Shown: positions 32,762-45,800 of the stretch, in pieces
Numbering within the stretch: position 1 is the stretch's first letter
Layout of the letters: each line of letters begins with the position of its first letter
Source of the DNA: Erythroxylum novogranatense
Taxonomy: Eukaryota; Streptophyta; Magnoliopsida; Malpighiales; Erythroxylaceae
Reading direction: 5' to 3'
Assembly (NCBI GenBank): GCA_029891385.1
Contig: CM057224.1
Span: 29,033,005-29,097,004, forward strand
Length of the DNA stretch: 64,000 bases
Made by a program: the position numbers and the translations under genes
Notes under the pieces: generated by a model
Database searches by the model: none
What the model was told of the DNA's origin: nothing
The model's input: only the letters and a program-made list of their open reading frames with translations

Positions 32762-35086
32762 TGTTGGACCCCGCTGCCGGAGCATAACATCGGACATGAG
32801 AGCGTGGTGTGAAACATGCTAATTATTCATTTAAGGTAAAGACCCGCAGAAGATTAATGGGCGTACTAAAAAACAAACTTGAAACCTACTTTCATGAGAT
32901 TTAAACAAACAAATCCATAATTCATGCTCCAAAAGATGAGTTTCATAAAGCTTTAAGAACATTCAAACCAAATTACAACTTTGAGTTCAAGAGCCAAAAA
33001 TACAAAATACTCTTGAAACAATAATACTTGAAATGAAACTAGAGCCTTGACTTCCAAAAGTATAACATTTAAAATAAACAAACATAACAAAATGGAGTGC
33101 TGCCATAACCCGTGACTCACTCGGTCTCTTGCTCGTCACCTGAATGGGGAAGATAGAGGGGGTGAGATATAAAGCTCGTGGGAACACATTTATAATACAA
33201 AAATAAGCAAAACTATTCAAAAGATAACTCATTGTCGTGATACACTTGAAATCATACTAATTGAGCATGCGAGTGAAAGTCATGATCTTGAAATGCTTGA
33301 TTTATAACAATTCATGAGTTTAATTCAAACATGAATGCATGAAACATGATAACATATCATAATCACATAAACACAACATAATGGTTTGGGTTTGTCCTAG
33401 TTCATGACGAACTACACATTCCCATCGAAATGGTCCTATGTAGTCGTAGTTCGTGAGGGAGTCCTTGTGGGGAGCCCCTGTGCCGCTAGTGGGCAGGCGG
33501 GAGAAGCCTATACATGAGTCAACGTGCACGTGACAGTTCGTGAGGACAACCGCAAACCCACATAACATGCATGATTCATAATCTTGTAAACGTGATTGCC
33601 AAACTGGCACTTGCTTGTAAACTTGCTTTTCATAATCTTTGTTTCAGATAAAATCGTAAAACCTGCTTGCATGTACAGGTATTCTTGAAAGGTATTCGTG
33701 AAAAGAGATAAACTCCTTTTTAAAATCTTTTTATCAATCATGAATGCAAATCATATAATTATTTCACAATAGCAAATAAGGCAATCATTGATGATGCAAT
33801 TTGAAAACATTAATCCTTCTTGATTTGAACAAAACAATGAGTGACTTAATTTCTCTATTATAGACATGAACCCACCTTGAATTTCTTGCTTGTTCTTGCC
33901 TAGGAATGAGCTTCCTCTTGAACCTCTTGGTCCTCTTGCCTCACTTGATTCCCTTAATTAATAACCAAAATCCCAATCAATTTGGTGTAGAAATCGAAAA
34001 GTCAAAATTTAACCATTCAAACTACAACCAAAAATGAAACAAGAATTTCATGCTCAACTTCCATCTAAAATTGAAGATTCTTAGAGACTGATTCAGAATT
34101 TCATTTCTTTATGAAACTTGTGGTCCTATGTCTCTAGTTTAGAACGCATCAAAAATCATCTCAAAAGGACTTCTGTAGCAAAAGATATGCTCAAATTACT
34201 AAAAGACATCTTTGCTAGAAACTGGCCTCGCCGCGACGAGCCTCGCTCGTCTCGACGTGCGGCCTGGCACGTCGCGGCGTGCGGCCAATGCACATCGCGA
34301 GGTGCGGCCCGGCTCGTTGTGACGTGCGGGCTAATGCACGTCGCGACGTGCGGCCCTGATGCACATCGCGGCGTGCGGCCCTGATGCACGTCGCGGCGTG
34401 CGGCCTTGCGCATGTCGCGACCCGCGACATGCGGGCTGGAGTTCGACTCCGAAACCCAGATTTTCGACATTTTCAACCTTTAATCCTTTCCTTTCTCAAC
34501 TACAACACATCTAACCCTTGAATCAAGTCCTATACTTCCTTTCTAAGCTCATACTAACACAAAATCATCAACAAAACAACAACCCATGAATTTCTACCAA
34601 AGTTTCTGAAAACCCTAACTCAAGCGATTCTACCCCATTTCAAGCAATACTAAGGTTCAATCCATCTCAACAAGAATAAAAGAGTTTAACTTACCTAAAG
34701 AATGCTTCAAAACTTCGAAAATCCTCTAGGAAACAAAACCCTAATTCGTCCTCTTCCTCCTAAACTCCACCAAAACTCCCTTCTCCTTCTTTCTTCTTTC
34801 TATTTTCCTTTCTTTCTTTTCTATCTCCTTTCTATTTCTTAAGCCCTAAATAGCACATGTACTAAAATGGCCTCCTTGATAAGCCTTAACTTAGCTAACT
34901 TAAAAGCCTTGCCCATTTTGCCCTTATATAAATCTACTCTTCCATAAACATTTATTTCATACTAAACTAAAAAAAATTCTTAATTTTTCTCTAACACCTC
35001 CAATGAATTCAAACTATGCAACAAATAATACAATCAAATTAATTCATACTTAATAACATCAAGAAAAACAAATTTGGGGCCCAACA
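32762..35086 (-). repeat. 5' LTR of element H
   Basis: Pairs with 10982-13310. It has the same GC-rich cassette (34205-34445), the same proposed splice sites (donor near 34690) and the same hairpin near 33160-33180. It ends CCAACA and is followed by the ATATA duplication. It differs from the other LTR at scattered single bases, for example the AGCATAAC versus AGCCCAAC change near the start. Confidence 0.9.
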
Positions 35087-35091
35087 ATATA

Positions 35092-37488
35092 AAGGGGCTG
35101 TCATTTGTGAAGGATAAAAGGCACGAAATTAGGAGGAAAAAGAAAGAAAAGAAAGAAAGGAGGTGAGGGCTTTCGGTGGAGAAAAAGAAAGAAGAAAGAG
35201 AAGGCTTAGGGTTTCGATTTTTATGGGCTTTCAAGAGGGATTTTCACATTGATTCAAGAGAGAAAAGGTGGAAGAGCATGAAAGCTTCCTAAGGAACAAA
35301 GAAATTTCGAATTTGGTGGAGATGAAGGCACGACTCGAAATTTTGATTTGTAAACTTTGGAGGTTTTTTGGTTTAGATACCTTGGAATTGGTATGGGTTT
35401 GTGTTTTCTAAGCTCAATTTTAGTGATTATACTTTATGTGATGTTGAATTTGGGTGATTATGGCTTAAGGAATTTTAATTTGGAGGAAAGAAGGAAGTAA
35501 TGGAGAAATTGATGCTTTGGACAAGTTTCAAGCATGGAATTGAGGTAGGTAATATGTTTATATTTTGAATTATAAGCTAAATTTGTGTTTTTGAAAAATC
35601 AAGAAAGTGAAAGAAAGAAGTATCGGATTTTATTAATTCCATTTTGAAAAATTGATACAAGTCTTAAATGTTTTGATAAATTAAGGAAATTTTTTTAATT
35701 CATTATTTATGATTGAATTGATAAATTATGAAAATTGTGGCATTCCTTGGTTGCGAATGATTGTGCATTTTGATAAATAAATTTGTGTGGCATATGTGGC
35801 TTTATAAATGACATTGTGTTTGAATGTGTTGAAGAATTATTGTGCAAATTTTGGTTGGAATTGTAAAAGAAAATTTGTTTGATATGACACAATGTGAAAA
35901 TTAAGTTTTCGAGATATGCCTTCGGGCAATCCGATTTTCAAGTATGAATTATGTGTTATGTAGGTTTGGTTAGGTCCCATAAGTTGAGTCAAGTACACTT
36001 GTCTTTTTAAAGGCTTCGCCCGCCTGCCCGCTAGTGACACTGGAGCTCCGATTTCGGACTCTCATAAGTTCACGGCTACACTGAACCGCTATGCGGAAAA
36101 GTATAGTACGTTCTATTCACGGCTGCATAGGACTGCTATGCCGGAATGTGCAGTACGTTCCGTTTTGGACTGACCCAAACCATTTTGATGTGTTATGTGT
36201 TTTCTAATTTGTTATATTTGTGATGCATTCATATTTTGAATTTGTTTATGAATTGTGAGAAATTTGAGAAATTTGAAGAATGAGAAAGTGAGTTTTCAAC
36301 CATGAAATTTTGGAAATTGTTTATGATTGATTTGAAAAGTTGAAAAGTTTGAAAAATAAGCTTTTGATAAATTTTTCTACTGTGAAATGTTTATAAATGG
36401 AAAAATGAGTTTTGAAAATATTTTTGCTTATTTTTCGATTTATAAACATGTTATCCACGAGCTATAAGCTCACCTCCCCTTTCATCGCAATCTCCAGGCA
36501 TCGAACAGGAGATCGGATGAAAGAAAATCAAGACTTTTGTTCGATTGTGCATGTTTTGTATTTTTGTGTAATTTTGGATTTTAGTATTGGTATTGTATTT
36601 GTGGCTTGAAAATGCCACTATGATTTGTATAAAGACTTGAATTATGAAATTGTGTATGATGAATTGTGGTTTGGTATAAAATGGTGTAATTTATGAATGA
36701 TTGAGATATGAATGTGACTTGGATGAATGGGATTGATTGTGATATGGATTCCAGACAGGAGGTCCGATGATACTGATTTGTGTTTGAGAATTATTGAAGT
36801 GTTTTAGGTATAGAATTGTGTTTGTTTATGCTGGGATTCCGGACAGGAGGTCCAATGAATTGTAATTGATGGATTGGGTATATTGAAGTACATATTGTGT
36901 GTGGCTTGATTTTGTATAAATCATGTGTGAGTTTTTATGACAAAAGAAAAAGAATGATAAGCTTTTGTGTAAATTGATGGTTATGTTTTAAATATGAAGG
37001 ATCAAGTAAATTGAGTTTTGAGTTTAGGATGAATTTCCTAAAAGGGGAAATTATATTGTTTTGATTTGTATAAGATTGAATAAACATGAATTATATGAAA
37101 AAGAAAAAAAAATATACCGGTTTCGGTTTTGGTTTAGTCTAAGGTTTCCAACGCTAATTTGGTTTTCCTAAGTTTTTGCGTTTCTCGGATGTCGGAAATT
37201 GGTTTAAGTAGATTGACCCGTTTGTTTGCTTTGAATCGATTCGTTTTTGTTTCCAAGCCAATTCGTTTCGTATTCGATTTCGTTTTCTGATTTGCTTTCG
37301 TTTGCCGATATGTTTCGCTTTTGATTCCGATTAGATTCGTATTCAATTCGTATTCGATTCTTTCGCCTTATGTTTCTGCTTCAGATTCTTTCGCTTTTGA
37401 TTTTGTCCCTTTGTTTCCACCGCTTTATTTTTCGTTATGTGATTCCGTTTTTTCGGTTGGAGTCCGGTTTCAAGATCGGGTCCCAACA
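35092..37488 (+). repeat. LTR X, segment 4 (probable R/U5 part)
   Basis: Directly after the TATA-like motif at the H insertion point come a purine-rich leader (35100-35200), then a donor-like GAGGTAGGTAAT (about 35543). The block at 36010-36050 (GCCCGCCTGCCCGCTAGTG) is shared with H near 11690-11730. The hairpin GAGCTATAAGCTCACC (36459-36474) and an acceptor ATCTCCAG ending at 36497 would close an intron of about 950 bp. The segment ends GGTCCCAACA. Two GGAGGTCCRATGA phrases (about 36755 and 36845) are LTR repeats and not genes. Confidence 0.65.
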
Positions 37489-39814
37489 CTTCTCATTCTA
37501 ATCCCTTATTGATTCTTTATTAGTTGACGTATAAGGAGTTAAGTCTTTTGGCTCCTATAAGTATGTTTGTATGACAATAGGGTTATTAGGCATTATGTAT
37601 TTATAGTGGATCTCTAAGTTTACCTAGTTCTCACTTTTATCATCTAAATGTGTTGTGTTTTGGTTTTGTTCAATGCCTTCATTTGGACTCATGATTTTTT
37701 TTTTATCCCCTGTGCTTTCTTTCTCATTGAGATCGTTAGAGATTTCTCGTACTTCTTTTGCTTAAAGCTTACTACTTTAGTTGTTGCATTCTTCACTATT
37801 GGATGCAGATTCATTATTTTTCCCATCCTATTGCATTAACTTGTTGTAAATTTCAATTTGAAATATTTTTCCTTTGGCTTTCCAAACTTGACTATGATTC
37901 ACTAGTACGGGCCTTTAATTATAATACCATTATGCTACCCTCAAAAGGTTGTTGGACTTATCCAATCTTAAGTGGAATGAAATCTGGAAGTTAAGCATTG
38001 CTATTTGTTAGGACACAGACGTTCGCATAACTAACCCTTTTCATCATCATTTTGGCTTCATCAAGGCACATTGATTTGCCCTTAAAACTTTCACGAAGGC
38101 ATAAGTTATTCATAGTCCAATACTCAAGAGGTATGTTGTGCATATTCCTCCATATCAGGATCTACTTTTGTCTTAAATAATTAAGCTTTGTACTTGGTTT
38201 TCATGCTTGTAACCAGATTGGTTTTTAGTTGAAATGCCATTAGTTGTTCTCCTTTATTTAAGCTAGAAGGGAGGATGAGAACTTGAAAAGGAATTGTTGA
38301 AATGCTAAGGGCCATTCTTCAAGACTTTGGTTTGACTTTTATTTTTCTATTATAATTTTTAATTTTTGTTTCCTAATTTTTGTTTTTTTTCTTCAAATAA
38401 AAACAAAATCAGCTTAATTGTTAATGTCTAATAATTACATATTATATAAAACTTAAAAATAAATTATTTTATAAAGAAAATAATTAAATAAAATTTAATC
38501 TCCTATATAATATTTATTGAGAATTGTCGGTAAAATTATTATATTTCATTAAAAATAAATAAATAAAGTTTATTTATAACATAGTTTTATTTTAGAGAAA
38601 ATTATCTAAAATTTATATATTTTAAATGTACATTATATTTATCAAGAATTATTAAATCAAAAATTAAATAAATTATTATATTAAATTATTCATAATTTTT
38701 ATTAATAATTAATAAAAATATTTAAATATATTATAAATATTTAAATATATAATATTAAATTAATATTAAATAATTAATTAATAGTAAATCATATTATAAA
38801 CAATAGACGTAGAAAATAAAAGCTAATTTTATGGTTTTCATAGTCTATGAAAATTGGAAGAAACTAAAACCAAAAATAAAACCACAAACTTAAATAAATA
38901 GATTTTTTACTGAATTTGAAAAATATAAATATGAACATAATCTTAAAAATAACTAGTTTTCTTAACATAATAATTGTTATAACCAAAAAGAATATAATAT
39001 AAATGAAAACTTAGCCCAAACTATTTCCAAGTAAGAATATAAGTCAAAATGATGACCTAGACTAGACCTATTCTATTGCCTCTAGAAAATCAAGTGACTC
39101 TTGGTAATTTTAATTGGCATGAATGAGAATAATTTTATTATTTTTCATTGTGACTAAAGCCGTGTAAAATAAAACGCAACGACATTTTTAATTTGCACCA
39201 AAAATCAATACAGTTTACATTATTAAATGCAGAACTTGAGCCATTTATTTAAATACTTTTTATAATTTATAAATACAAGATAATAATAATAATATCAAAA
39301 TTCATGATAGATAAAACTATTCTGGCAAAAAATCAGAGTCAACTTACCATGTTTCATTATATATAGACATATTTTTCTTCAAAGCCACTCATATATGATA
39401 TATTAGCAGAGAAATAGATAAATGAAGATATAAAGAAAAATGTAATTGCTCCAATTTTGTTCATTATGATAATAAAAATGTTGAGTGTTTTGTTATATTT
39501 TGGCTTTGGGTAAATTTCTAGACTTTCTTTAAGTTGGATACATAAATATTTAAAAGAAGAAAGAAGGAGAAGGCGAAGGTGTATCATATACTGCTCGCTC
39601 ATTGTCCAGAGTCCAGACCAGAGCCTCCTGTCCTGCTACAGCTCCTGCCTGCCCCTACTCCCCTCACCATCTAAACAAACCACACATCATATTATTACCA
39701 TCGCCATCCTCCACTTCTCCAATTTCATCGGTCGAAACAACAAAAAGCACAGATGAGATGAGATGAGACCTAACCTTAGCATATAATCAATTTCCAATTA
39801 ATAACCAAGTTAAA
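37489..39814. other. Intergenic spacer upstream of the MATH gene
   Basis: No convincing gene or RNA is seen. Positions 37500-38330 are ordinary non-coding sequence of unknown origin. Positions 38340-39000 are very AT-rich (TAAATA and ATTAAA words), a typical plant intergenic low-complexity stretch. Positions 39600-39814 are more CT-rich (CTGCTCGCTC, CTCCTGCCTGCCCC) and probably contain the promoter-proximal and 5' UTR sequence of the gene at 39815. No clear TATA box could be assigned. Confidence 0.5.
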
Positions 39815-42800
39815 ATGAAGCACACTTCAGCCGAGGCAGTTCTGTCTTCATCTCCGGTCACCTCCGCAACTCCCGACCAATCACCACCCGCCAGCTCCTC
39901 CATCCCTGCCGACGACTTGTCTTTTGGCTCCTCCCGAGATGGCAACGGCGCTGCTCAGGAAACCGTAGCCGTCGATCGACACAGCGAGTATTCCGCCCTG
40001 TGCCGATGGACCGTTCACAATTTTCCTCGCATAAAAGCTAGGGCACTATGGAGCAAGTACTTCGAGGTGGGCGGCTACGATTGTCGACTATTGGTTTATC
40101 CAAAAGGAGACTCTCAAGCTTTGCCTGGTTATATCTCTATATACCTTCAAATCATGGACCCCCGCGGTTCTTCCTCTTCTAAATGGGACTGCTTCGCTAG
40201 CTACCGCCTGGCTATCGTTAACGTTGCTGACGATTCCAAGACCATTCATCGTGATTCGTGGCACCGATTCTCTAGCAAGAAGAAATCTCACGGTTGGTGC
40301 GATTTCACACCTTCCTCTACTGTTTCTGATTCCAAATTAGGTTATTTGTTCAATTCTGATTCCGTCCTCATCACTGCCGATATTTTAATCCTTAACGAAT
40401 CCCTCAGTTTTATGCGTGATAATAATGACTTGCAATCGGCTTCCTCGTCCACGATCTCGTCGTCTGTTGTTGCGGGACCTGTGTCTGATGTCTTAAGTGG
40501 GAAATTTACTTGGAAAGTGCATAATTTTAATTTGTTCAAAGAAATGATTAAAACGCAGAAGATAATGAGTCCGGTGTTTCCAGCTGGAGAGTGTAACCTG
40601 AGAATCAGTGTGTATCAGAGCTCTGTTAACGGGCAGGATTACTTGTCCATGTGTTTGGAGAGTAAAGACACGGAGAAAACAGTTGTCTCTGATAGGAGTT
40701 GTTGGTGTTTGTTCAGAATGTCAGTGTTGAACCAAAAGCCTGGCTTGAATCATATGCATAGGGACTCTTATGGAAGATTTGCTGCCGATAATAAGAGTGG
40801 AGACAACACTAGTTTGGGATGGAATGATTACATGAAGATGGCGGATTTTGTTGGGGCAGACGCTGGGTTTTTGGTGGATGATACTGCTGTCTTTAGTACT
40901 TCATTCCATGTAATCAAGGAGTTCAGTAGCTTTTCAAAGAGTGGGGGTTTTATTGGAGGGAGGAGTGGAAGTGGGGCGAGGAAGTCTGATGGGCACATGG
41001 GAAAATTCACTTGGAGGATTGAGAACTTCACAAAGTTGAAAGATCTTTTGAAGAAAAGGAAGATTACAGGTCTATGCATCAAGAGCAGGAGATTTCAGAT
41101 TGGGAACCGTGATTGTCGTCTCATTGTTTATCCCCGAGGCATGTTCAAATTTATTTTCCTTGCATATTGTTTATTTCAGTTATTGGCACTGATTTTCATT
41201 AAGTCAATCAACTCTTCAAAAATGATGTCCAATACGAGATCAAGGTTTATTCTGTCCCAATCCGGTTAAATGATGACTATATCTGACATCATTTTTCATA
41301 GACAAGACTAATTTTTTATTTTTGATCATGGCCGTTTTAGAGTGCACTTATTGCCAAAGTTCATTATGAATTATAAATAATATGATCAGAGACTTGCTGG
41401 GTACCACAAACTGTTGCTTGCTATCTGTACCCTCAGGCCCAAAAGTAATATTTTTCTCGATGGAATGGTATTCATGTGAGAAATGAATGATGGGGTGATT
41501 ATTAGTCTTAAATTCAATTTAACATGCTTTGTCCATCTGCCATTGGTTCTCTCGATTATTGTGTTTTAGTCTTTTGTTGTTTCTTACCTCTCCTTGCGTG
41601 AAATCATTTTTGCTTTTGTATATTACATTTCTTGAGTTAAACGGAACAGACTGAGAGTAGTTAGTTGTGTTTAGAGAGTGCACTGACGGGAATTTTTGTA
41701 TCCTCGTCGGTATCAGGACAGTCTCAGCCACCATGCCACCTTTCAGTGTTTCTTGAAGTTACAGATTCACGAAATACCTCTACTGAATGGAGTTGCTTTG
41801 TAAGCCATCGATTGTCAGTTGTGAACCAAAGAATGGAGGAGAAGTCTGTCACAAAAGAATCTCAGAATCGGTATTCCAAAGCTGCAAAAGATTGGGGTTG
41901 GCGTGAATTTGTAACGCTCACTAGTTTATTTGATCAAGATTCTGGGTTTCTTGTACAGGACACTGTTGTATTTTCTGCTGAGGTTCTCATTCTTAAAGAG
42001 ACATCAGTAATGCAAGATCTTAATGATCATGAAACTGAATTAGCAAATGCTGGTTCCCAAATTTATAGGGTTCAAAAAAGAAGTTCATTTACATGGAAAG
42101 TTGAGAACTTTTTGTCCTTCAAGGAAATTATGGAGACCCGAAAAATCTTTAGCAAGTTCTTTCAAGCTGGTGGATGTGAGCTGCGGATTGGTGGGTCATC
42201 ATATCTCTGATCCTATGCTCACTGAAATGAGGTTAGGATTTTCCTGTTTTACTATCCAACTGATGGTACATATTCTTCTGGTGCAGGTGTATACGAGTCC
42301 TTTGAAACTATATGCATTTATTTAGAGAGTGATCAATCAGTTGGTAATGATCCAGATAAAAACTTTTGGGTCAGATACAAAATGGCTGTGGTAAATCAAA
42401 AAAATCCTGCCAGGACTGTGTGGAAGGAGTCTTCCATTTGTACAAAGACCTGGAATAATTCAGTTTTGCAATTTATGAAGGTATCGGATATGTTGGAAGC
42501 AGATGGTGGGTTCCTTGTGCGTGACTCTGTAGTCTTTGTTTGTGAAATATTGGAATGCTGTCCATGGTTTGAGTTCTCAGATTTGGAGGTTGGTAATAGT
42601 TGTTTCTATCCATCATTTATTTTTCTGGTGATTGACTCCTGCAAGTTGTTTGGTTGTTCAGAATATGGAGAACAAAACTGAGATAAAAGAAAATAAAATT
42701 TAGAAGATAGAGAGATTGTGAAAAATGTGAGAGAAGGTGTATCAAAAGAAAAACTAAAAGAGAAAGAAGCTTTTGGAGAAGCGACATTTTACAATGTGTG

Positions 42801-45800
42801 AGAAATAGATAGTAACTGTACTGCCAGTTATTTTCCAGAAAATATAGATTGCCAGTTACCATGCAAATACATGTCCTTTTATGTCATTGTCTCGCTCATA
42901 CTGAAAGTCTTGATCTCCCTAGAACATTGTTGATTATATTGTGAGCTACTATTACATACTCTTGCATATATATAGTTTTTACATCTTGTGCACTCTTATA
43001 TTTTATAGGGGAAGAAATCATTTCCTATTTGGACATTTGCTTTATTGCACTTGGCATTGATATTACATTATGTGAATTTTCAGATATGACTAGCATCCTT
43101 TAAAATTTTGAAGGTGTTTCTTTCCATTTTCATGGTATCATACTGACCTGTGCTGGTTTTAAACTTTTTCATAACTTGTCTTTTTCTTTTCTTTTTTTAT
43201 TAATTTGAAGTTTCATAGTGTGACCTTCCTTGTTTTCCAGTTCACCCACACAGGGGTACTTAGAGAAACCTGAATAGACTAGTGTTTTCTTTTATAATAT
43301 CTTACAGGACTGTTTTGGATGCGTAATTAATTGGTGCTTCAATTTTTGTAACCTGACATTCTTTCAGTGTATAATAATAGGGATAACTATAACTAATCTG
43401 GACGAGATGGATCTAATATTTTTCCTAAAAGTTTCTTCCTCTTCTCTCTGTGGTTAGGTATTGGCATCTGAGGATGATCAGGATGCTTTAACAACAGATA
43501 CTGATGATGTCATTGATTCCGAGGATAGTGAAGGAATAAGTGGAGATGAAGAGGACATCTTTAGAAATCTTCTTTCTAGAGCTGGGGTTCACCTCACTTA
43601 TGGAGACAATCTGTCACAGCCACAGGTTACCCTGAGAGAAAAGCTTCTAATGGATGCTGGTGCCATTGCTGGTTTTTTGACTGGTTTACGTGTTTATCTT
43701 GATGATCCTGCTAAAGTAAAGCGCTTGCTTCTTCCAACCAAGCTTTATGCTGGCAATGATGGCAAAAAGCCCACAAAGATTGATGAATCTTCACCTAGCG
43801 TGATGAATTTGTTGATGGGGGACAAACTTTTACAGCCCGAAATTATAGATCTGCTTTTGGACATTATGGTTGAATGCTGCCAACCTTCAGAGAGAAATTC
43901 TAATGGTGATTCGATTGATGGAAACTCCAAGCCTTCTGTATATGGCAGTGCTGCACCAAGTGCCCTGGAATCTGAGAGGGAATCTCGAGCAACAGAATCT
44001 ACTCAATCTCCTGTTTACGGGAGATTGGATTGTAGTTTAGATGATTCTATAAATGCATCTGCTGTACAAAGTTCTGATATAAATGGGATCTACATTCCTG
44101 GAAAAGCTGTTCCTGTACATACTATTTACCCACCAATAGCAACAATAGTAGATTCTATGGAAAATTGTTCTCTGCGCTGTAAGGTATGTTTTATTGCTTA
44201 ATAATAGGCTTCACTGCTTGGTTTTTGTCCTTTATTAACCATATAACAAATTGAATGTTTAGACCAAATGGCCAGAGCAGTCGGAGGAGCTCTTAGGATT
44301 GATTGTAAACTCACTGAGAGCCATTGATGGAGCAGTTACTCAAGGTGGTTCTGAGCCAAGACGAAGACCCCAGTCTGCACAGAAGATTGATCTTGTCTTG
44401 GATAAAGCCCCAAAGCATCTGCAGCCTGACCTTGTAGCTTTAGTTCCCAAATTGGTAGAGCATTCAGAGCATCCTTTGGCAGCTTGTGCACTTATTGAAA
44501 GACTCAAAAAGCAAGATGCTGAACCTGCACTGAAGATTCCTGTAAGATTAACCTTTGGGAAACATATATTTCATTCATTTTGGCATGCTCGCGTTCCTTG
44601 TGATTTTAAGGTTTATAAGTTAAAATATTAAACTTGTAATAGGATTCCTGTAAGATTATTTTCAGGAAACATATTTCATAGCTCTTAAGGCATACATGTG
44701 TAACATATTGTGTTCCTAAGTTCCACACAATTTTATACAGAGAATCAACATTTTTCCTTGTCATTTGTATGTTGTCTTCATCTTGTATCTATTACTTGGT
44801 TGCACCAACATACTTGTTTTTGTGTAGGCTCTCGGTGCCATTAGTCAACTCGAATGTGGCAGTGATGAATGGGAAAATGTTCTTTTCCAGTCTTTCGAGC
44901 TTTTGGAAGACTCTAATGATGAACCACTTGCTGCAACCATTGAGTTTCTGTTTAAAGCTGCATCCCGATGCCATCATCTTCCTGAAGCTGTATAAGCTCT
45001 TATCTACATTTTCCATATGAAAATTTTCTTTATTGTTAAGCTAATTATTCTTATTAAATATATAACTTTATTTTCTATATCTTTTAGGTTAAATCTGTTC
45101 GTGTTAGGCTAAAGTATTTGGGAGACAGTGTTTCTCCTGTCGTGCTGGACTTTTTGAGTAAGACACTAAATACTTGGGGAGATGTTGCTGATACCATACT
45201 TAGAGATATTGATAGTGATGATGAATTCGGAGATAAATGCACAGAATTAACTCATGGAATTTCCTTTTTTCCTAAAATTGGGCCAACTTCTGATGGTTTT
45301 CACGTGGTGGATAAACAGAACATTTGTGCTAGTTGTCATTTTTCTGATATTTACATCTTACTTGAGATGTTGTCTATACCTTGCCTTGCGGCTGAAGCTT
45401 CTCAAACATTTGAGAGAGCTGTGGCTCGAGGAGCTGTGGTGGCTCAATCTGTAGCAGTTGTTTTGGAAAGACGCCTTGCTCGGAAATTAAATTTCAATGC
45501 CAGATATGCAAATGAAAATTTCCAACAAGAACTAATCGATGCAGAAGTCAGTCAACAATTGAGGGTCCAATCAGATGACTTTACTGTTGTTCTTGGTCTT
45601 GCTGAAACATTGGCCCTTTCTAATGATATTTGTGTGAAGGAGTTTATCAAGATGCTTTACACAATCTTGTTCAAATGGTATCCCGATGAATCCTACAGAG
45701 GAAGAATGCTGAGGAGACTTGTTGATTGTGCCACCAGTACAACAGATAATGGTCGTGAGGTAGAATTATACTTAGATGTATTGGTCATGTTAATCAGTGA

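Larger units (their letters stand above)
10982..35086 (-). mobile_element. Ty3/gypsy chromovirus H (Tekay/Del-like), split by tandem array T
   Basis: LTRs of 2329 and 2325 bp with TGTTGG...CCAACA ends bound the element. The flanks carry a perfect ATATA duplication (10977-10981 and 35087-35091). Read on the minus strand the order is 5' LTR (32762-35086), tRNA-iMet primer site (32745-32756), gag, protease, reverse transcriptase, RNase H, integrase, chromodomain, polypurine tract and 3' LTR (10982-13310). This is the gypsy gene order with a chromovirus tail. Array T sits inside RT with a TGGAT duplication. Gag-pol carries at least six in-frame TAG stops, one TAA and two frameshifts, so this copy is dead. 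The two LTRs look only a few per cent apart by eye. Confidence 0.93.
454..37488 (+). mobile_element. LTR of element X, split by three insertions
   Basis: The LTR begins TGTTAGACCCC at 454 and ends GGGTCCCAACA at 37488, a good terminal inverted repeat. Its own sequence is 454-1416, 5497-6110, 10249-10981 and 35092-37488, about 4.7 kb in all. Everything else is solo LTR a, solo LTR b and chromovirus H. Removing b and H with one copy of their 5-bp target duplications restores a continuous LTR. A TATA-like TATAAA lies exactly at the H insertion point, so H entered the likely X promoter. The five bases after the LTR are CTTCT; the matching 5' duplication is outside the window. The lengths and joins are read by eye. 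Confidence 0.75.

Noticed and set aside
37950..38030. Possible 5S rRNA-like word (CTGGAAGTTAAGC)
   Set aside because: Only a short stretch resembles the conserved AGTTAAGC part of 5S rRNA. The rest of the gene and its internal control region do not match.
41139..41269. End of a short MATH protein by read-through of exon 1
   Set aside because: The added residues are unlike MATH sequence and the third domain would be cut. The GC-AG splice restores the family protein exactly in phase. It remains possible as a minor isoform.
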